Shown here one piece after another: positions 4,066 to 5,806 of a stretch of DNA of 5,806 nt. Position numbers and translations under genes: made by a program. The notes below the pieces were generated by a model that did no database searches, was not told the origin of the DNA, and saw nothing but the letters and a program-made list of their open reading frames with translations. Origin of the DNA: Kofleriaceae bacterium (GTDB lineage: Bacteria > Myxococcota_A > Polyangia > Haliangiales > Haliangiaceae); contig JAESTW010000651.1 in assembly GCA_016763395.1 (NCBI GenBank), positions 1 through 5,806 on the forward strand. Direction: 5' to 3'. The number at the start of each line of letters is the position of its first letter. The first letter of the stretch is position 1.

Positions 4066-5775
4066 ATGAAACGGACAGGCGCGCAGCTAATTTGGGAAGT
4101 CGTAACTCGTGAAGGAGTCGACACAATATTCGGCTACCCAGGCGGTGCTATCATGCCGGCATACGACGCCCTCTTGGACTATAAAATCCACCATGTACTC
4201 ACCCGCCACGAGCAAGGGGCCAGTCACGCAGCTGATGGCTTCGCGCGCGCGTCCGGACAAGTGGGCGTGTGCATAGCGACATCGGGGCCCGGCGCGACAA
4301 ACTTGGTGACAGGCATTGCCACAGCAAATATGGATTCCTCTCCGATCGTCTGTATCACCGGACAAGTTGGCTCGTCAGTCATTGGTAAAGATGCATTTCA
4401 AGAATGCGATATTACCGGCATCACCCAGCCAATCACCAAGCACAACTATTTGGTTACCAATGCCGAAGACATCGTACGAGTTCTTCGCGAGGCATTTTAT
4501 GTTGCTCGTTCTGGACGACCGGGACCGGTTCTCGTCGATATCACCAAGGATGCACAGAACCAAGAAGTAGAGTTTAGCTGGAGCGATGAGCCGGTTCGAT
4601 TGCGCGGCTACCGCCCCGATTTGAGCGCGTTGCCCAAGGAATTTGATCGAGCACTTGCACTGCTCAAAGATGCCAAACGTCCGATCATCCTAGCCGGACA
4701 AGGCGTTATCATGTCCGGTGCGGAGACTGCGCTTCTCAAATTCGTTGAAACCAACGACGTTCCGGTTGCTCTCACCTTGCTCGGGCTCGGTTCATTGCCC
4801 GCAACGCACCCTTCGAATCTAGGCATGATGGGAATGCACGGCGAGGCATGGGTCAATGAAGCAATTCAAGAAGCTGATCTGCTACTGGCCTTTGGTATGC
4901 GTTTTGACGATCGCGTGACGGGAGATTTGGCGACCTATGCAACCCATGCAAAAAAAGTTCACATCGACATTGATCCCGCCGAGATCGACAAGAACGTCAA
5001 AGTGGACGTGGGCATTGTCGGCGACCTGAGAACAACTCTCAACACACTGAACGAGCGACTTCCCAGTCGCCAGCGAACTACCTGGAACGCCCATATCACC
5101 GAACTGCGCAGTGAAGCGGAGCAACGCGACATTCTCCTTGCGGAAGATGACGGCAATCTTTATGCCGCGCGTGTCATCCACGAGCTTCGCAAACTCACCG
5201 GGGACGATGCCATTATCGTTACAGACGTCGGACAACATCAGATGTGGGAAGCTCAGTATTACCCGCATAACCGGCCCCGAACCCTCATAACCTCAGGCGG
5301 GCTTGGCACCATGGGATTCGCTTTGCCCGCAGCCATTGGCGCAACCTTCGGCAATCCTGATGCAGAAGTTTGGGTCATTGCGGGCGACGGCGGTTTTCAA
5401 ATGACGGCCTGCGAGCTGCAGACCTGCAAGCAAGAAGGCTTGAATATAAAAATCGTGCTCATCAACAACGGGTTTCTGGGCATGGTCCGGCAATGGCAAG
5501 AAATGTTCTATGACAAACGATACTCGTCCACGCCGATAAGCTCACCGGACTTTGTAAAGCTCGCAGAAGCACACGGACTCACTGGAGCGATGGTCGATTC
5601 CAGGGATAAAATTGTGGATGCGATACAAACCGCGCAACGAACCCCGGGCACTCATCTTATCGAATTTCGAGTCGTAGCCGAGGATGCCGTATATCCTATG
5701 GTTCCAACAGGAAAAGCACTACACAAGATGATTCGACGCCCCAACAGAAAACCCGCAATCCGGCAAGACACCTAA
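4066..5775 (+). CDS. ilvB: Acetohydroxyacid (acetolactate) synthase, large catalytic subunit (EC 2.2.1.6)
   Basis: Condenses two pyruvates to 2-acetolactate, or pyruvate with 2-ketobutyrate to 2-aceto-2-hydroxybutyrate, the first common step of branched-chain amino acid synthesis; cytosolic, ThDP-, Mg2+- and FAD-dependent. The 569-residue protein has the three expected domains: N-terminal pyrimidine-binding (about 1-167, GYPGGAIMPAYDAL; catalytic Glu49 in TRHEQGA), central FAD/DHS-like (about 190-325, FGMRFDDRVTG at 276-286), and C-terminal pyrophosphate-binding (about 385-533). The ThDP/Mg motif begins GDGGFQMT (440-447), with Mg ligands Asp441 and Asn468. Trp477 in MVRQWQ is the channel tryptophan. 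FAD and GQV motifs distinguish it from the catabolic AlsS type, but that is a judgement by eye. At the site equivalent to Arabidopsis Pro197 it has Gly102. Length is normal and no key residue is missing. Start: the MKRTGAQLIWEVVTREGVDT opening matches family N-termini, with a weak GGAA seven bases upstream. The TAA overlaps the next ATG. Confidence 0.97.
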   Translation: MKRTGAQLIWEVVTREGVDTIFGYPGGAIMPAYDALLDYKIHHVLTRHEQGASHAADGFARASGQVGVCIATSGPGATNLVTGIATANMDSSPIVCITGQVGSSVIGKDAFQECDITGITQPITKHNYLVTNAEDIVRVLREAFYVARSGRPGPVLVDITKDAQNQEVEFSWSDEPVRLRGYRPDLSALPKEFDRALALLKDAKRPIILAGQGVIMSGAETALLKFVETNDVPVALTLLGLGSLPATHPSNLGMMGMHGEAWVNEAIQEADLLLAFGMRFDDRVTGDLATYATHAKKVHIDIDPAEIDKNVKVDVGIVGDLRTTLNTLNERLPSRQRTTWNAHITELRSEAEQRDILLAEDDGNLYAARVIHELRKLTGDDAIIVTDVGQHQMWEAQYYPHNRPRTLITSGGLGTMGFALPAAIGATFGNPDAEVWVIAGDGGFQMTACELQTCKQEGLNIKIVLINNGFLGMVRQWQEMFYDKRYSSTPISSPDFVKLAEAHGLTGAMVDSRDKIVDAIQTAQRTPGTHLIEFRVVAEDAVYPMVPTGKALHKMIRRPNRKPAIRQDT

Positions 5776-5806
5776 TGCTGAACCCAAACGAAGCCATTGT
5801 CCGAAA
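5775..5806 (+). CDS. ilvN: Start of next gene, probably acetohydroxyacid synthase small (regulatory) subunit; cut by window end
   Basis: An ATG at 5775-5777 shares its A with the last base of the ilvB stop (TAATG) and opens a frame to the window edge; the visible residues are MLNPNEAIVR. Such one-base overlaps mark translational coupling between subunits of one complex, and the gene after ilvB in bacteria is most often ilvN (ilvH), whose ACT domain confers valine feedback inhibition. Only a weak GGCAAG precedes the start, as expected for coupled re-initiation. Ten residues cannot identify the product. An N-terminal extension before the ACT domain would be needed, since the usual opening (like MRHTISVLVEN) is not seen yet. 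ilvC or another gene remains possible. Confidence 0.55.
   Translation, partial: MLNPNEAIVR

Overview
This window is a branched-chain amino acid (isoleucine/valine/leucine) biosynthesis locus. It has one complete acetohydroxyacid synthase large-subunit gene (ilvB, + strand), the divergently transcribed dihydroxy-acid dehydratase gene (ilvD, - strand), and the first 32 bases of a gene overlapping the end of ilvB, probably ilvN. Downstream of ilvD on the same strand lies a large gene for a secreted, probably lipid-anchored, zinc-metallopeptidase-like protein that has no obvious link to amino acid synthesis. Base composition is moderate, with about half G+C by eye, and looks even across the genes. 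No insertion sequence, CRISPR array, tRNA or rRNA is visible.

The host is a bacterium. Compact ilv genes, a lipoprotein-like signal peptide with a relaxed lipobox, and an IlvB carrying the motif ITGQVGSSVIGKDAFQE would suit a Gram-negative lineage such as the former Deltaproteobacteria (Myxococcota/Bradymonadota-like). That placement is an inference from general resemblance; nothing in the window fixes the taxon.

Layout. 1-134: short non-coding or gene-end stretch with a perfect DnaA-box 9-mer and two hairpins. 135-1865 (-): HExxH protein with a DcrB/PsbP-like C-terminal domain. 1866-2089: intergenic, with a triple 10-bp-phased direct repeat and two hairpins. 2090-3778 (-): ilvD. 3779-4065: 287-bp divergent control region with several dyads, weak promoter-like boxes and a short Leu/Ile/Val-rich reading frame. 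4066-5775 (+): ilvB. 5775-5806 (+): start of probable ilvN, whose ATG shares one base with the ilvB stop codon.

How the genes work together: IlvB with its regulatory subunit makes acetolactate or acetohydroxybutyrate. After reductoisomerase (IlvC, not in the window), IlvD dehydrates the dihydroxy acid to the 2-keto acid precursor. Both genes fire outward from one shared region, so common control is likely. The most rewarding places to look again are the possible RNA switch at the ilvB ribosome binding site, the divergent region's dyads, the phased repeat ahead of the peptidase-like gene, and that protein's two-domain build. Nothing here amounts to a clearly new biological system.
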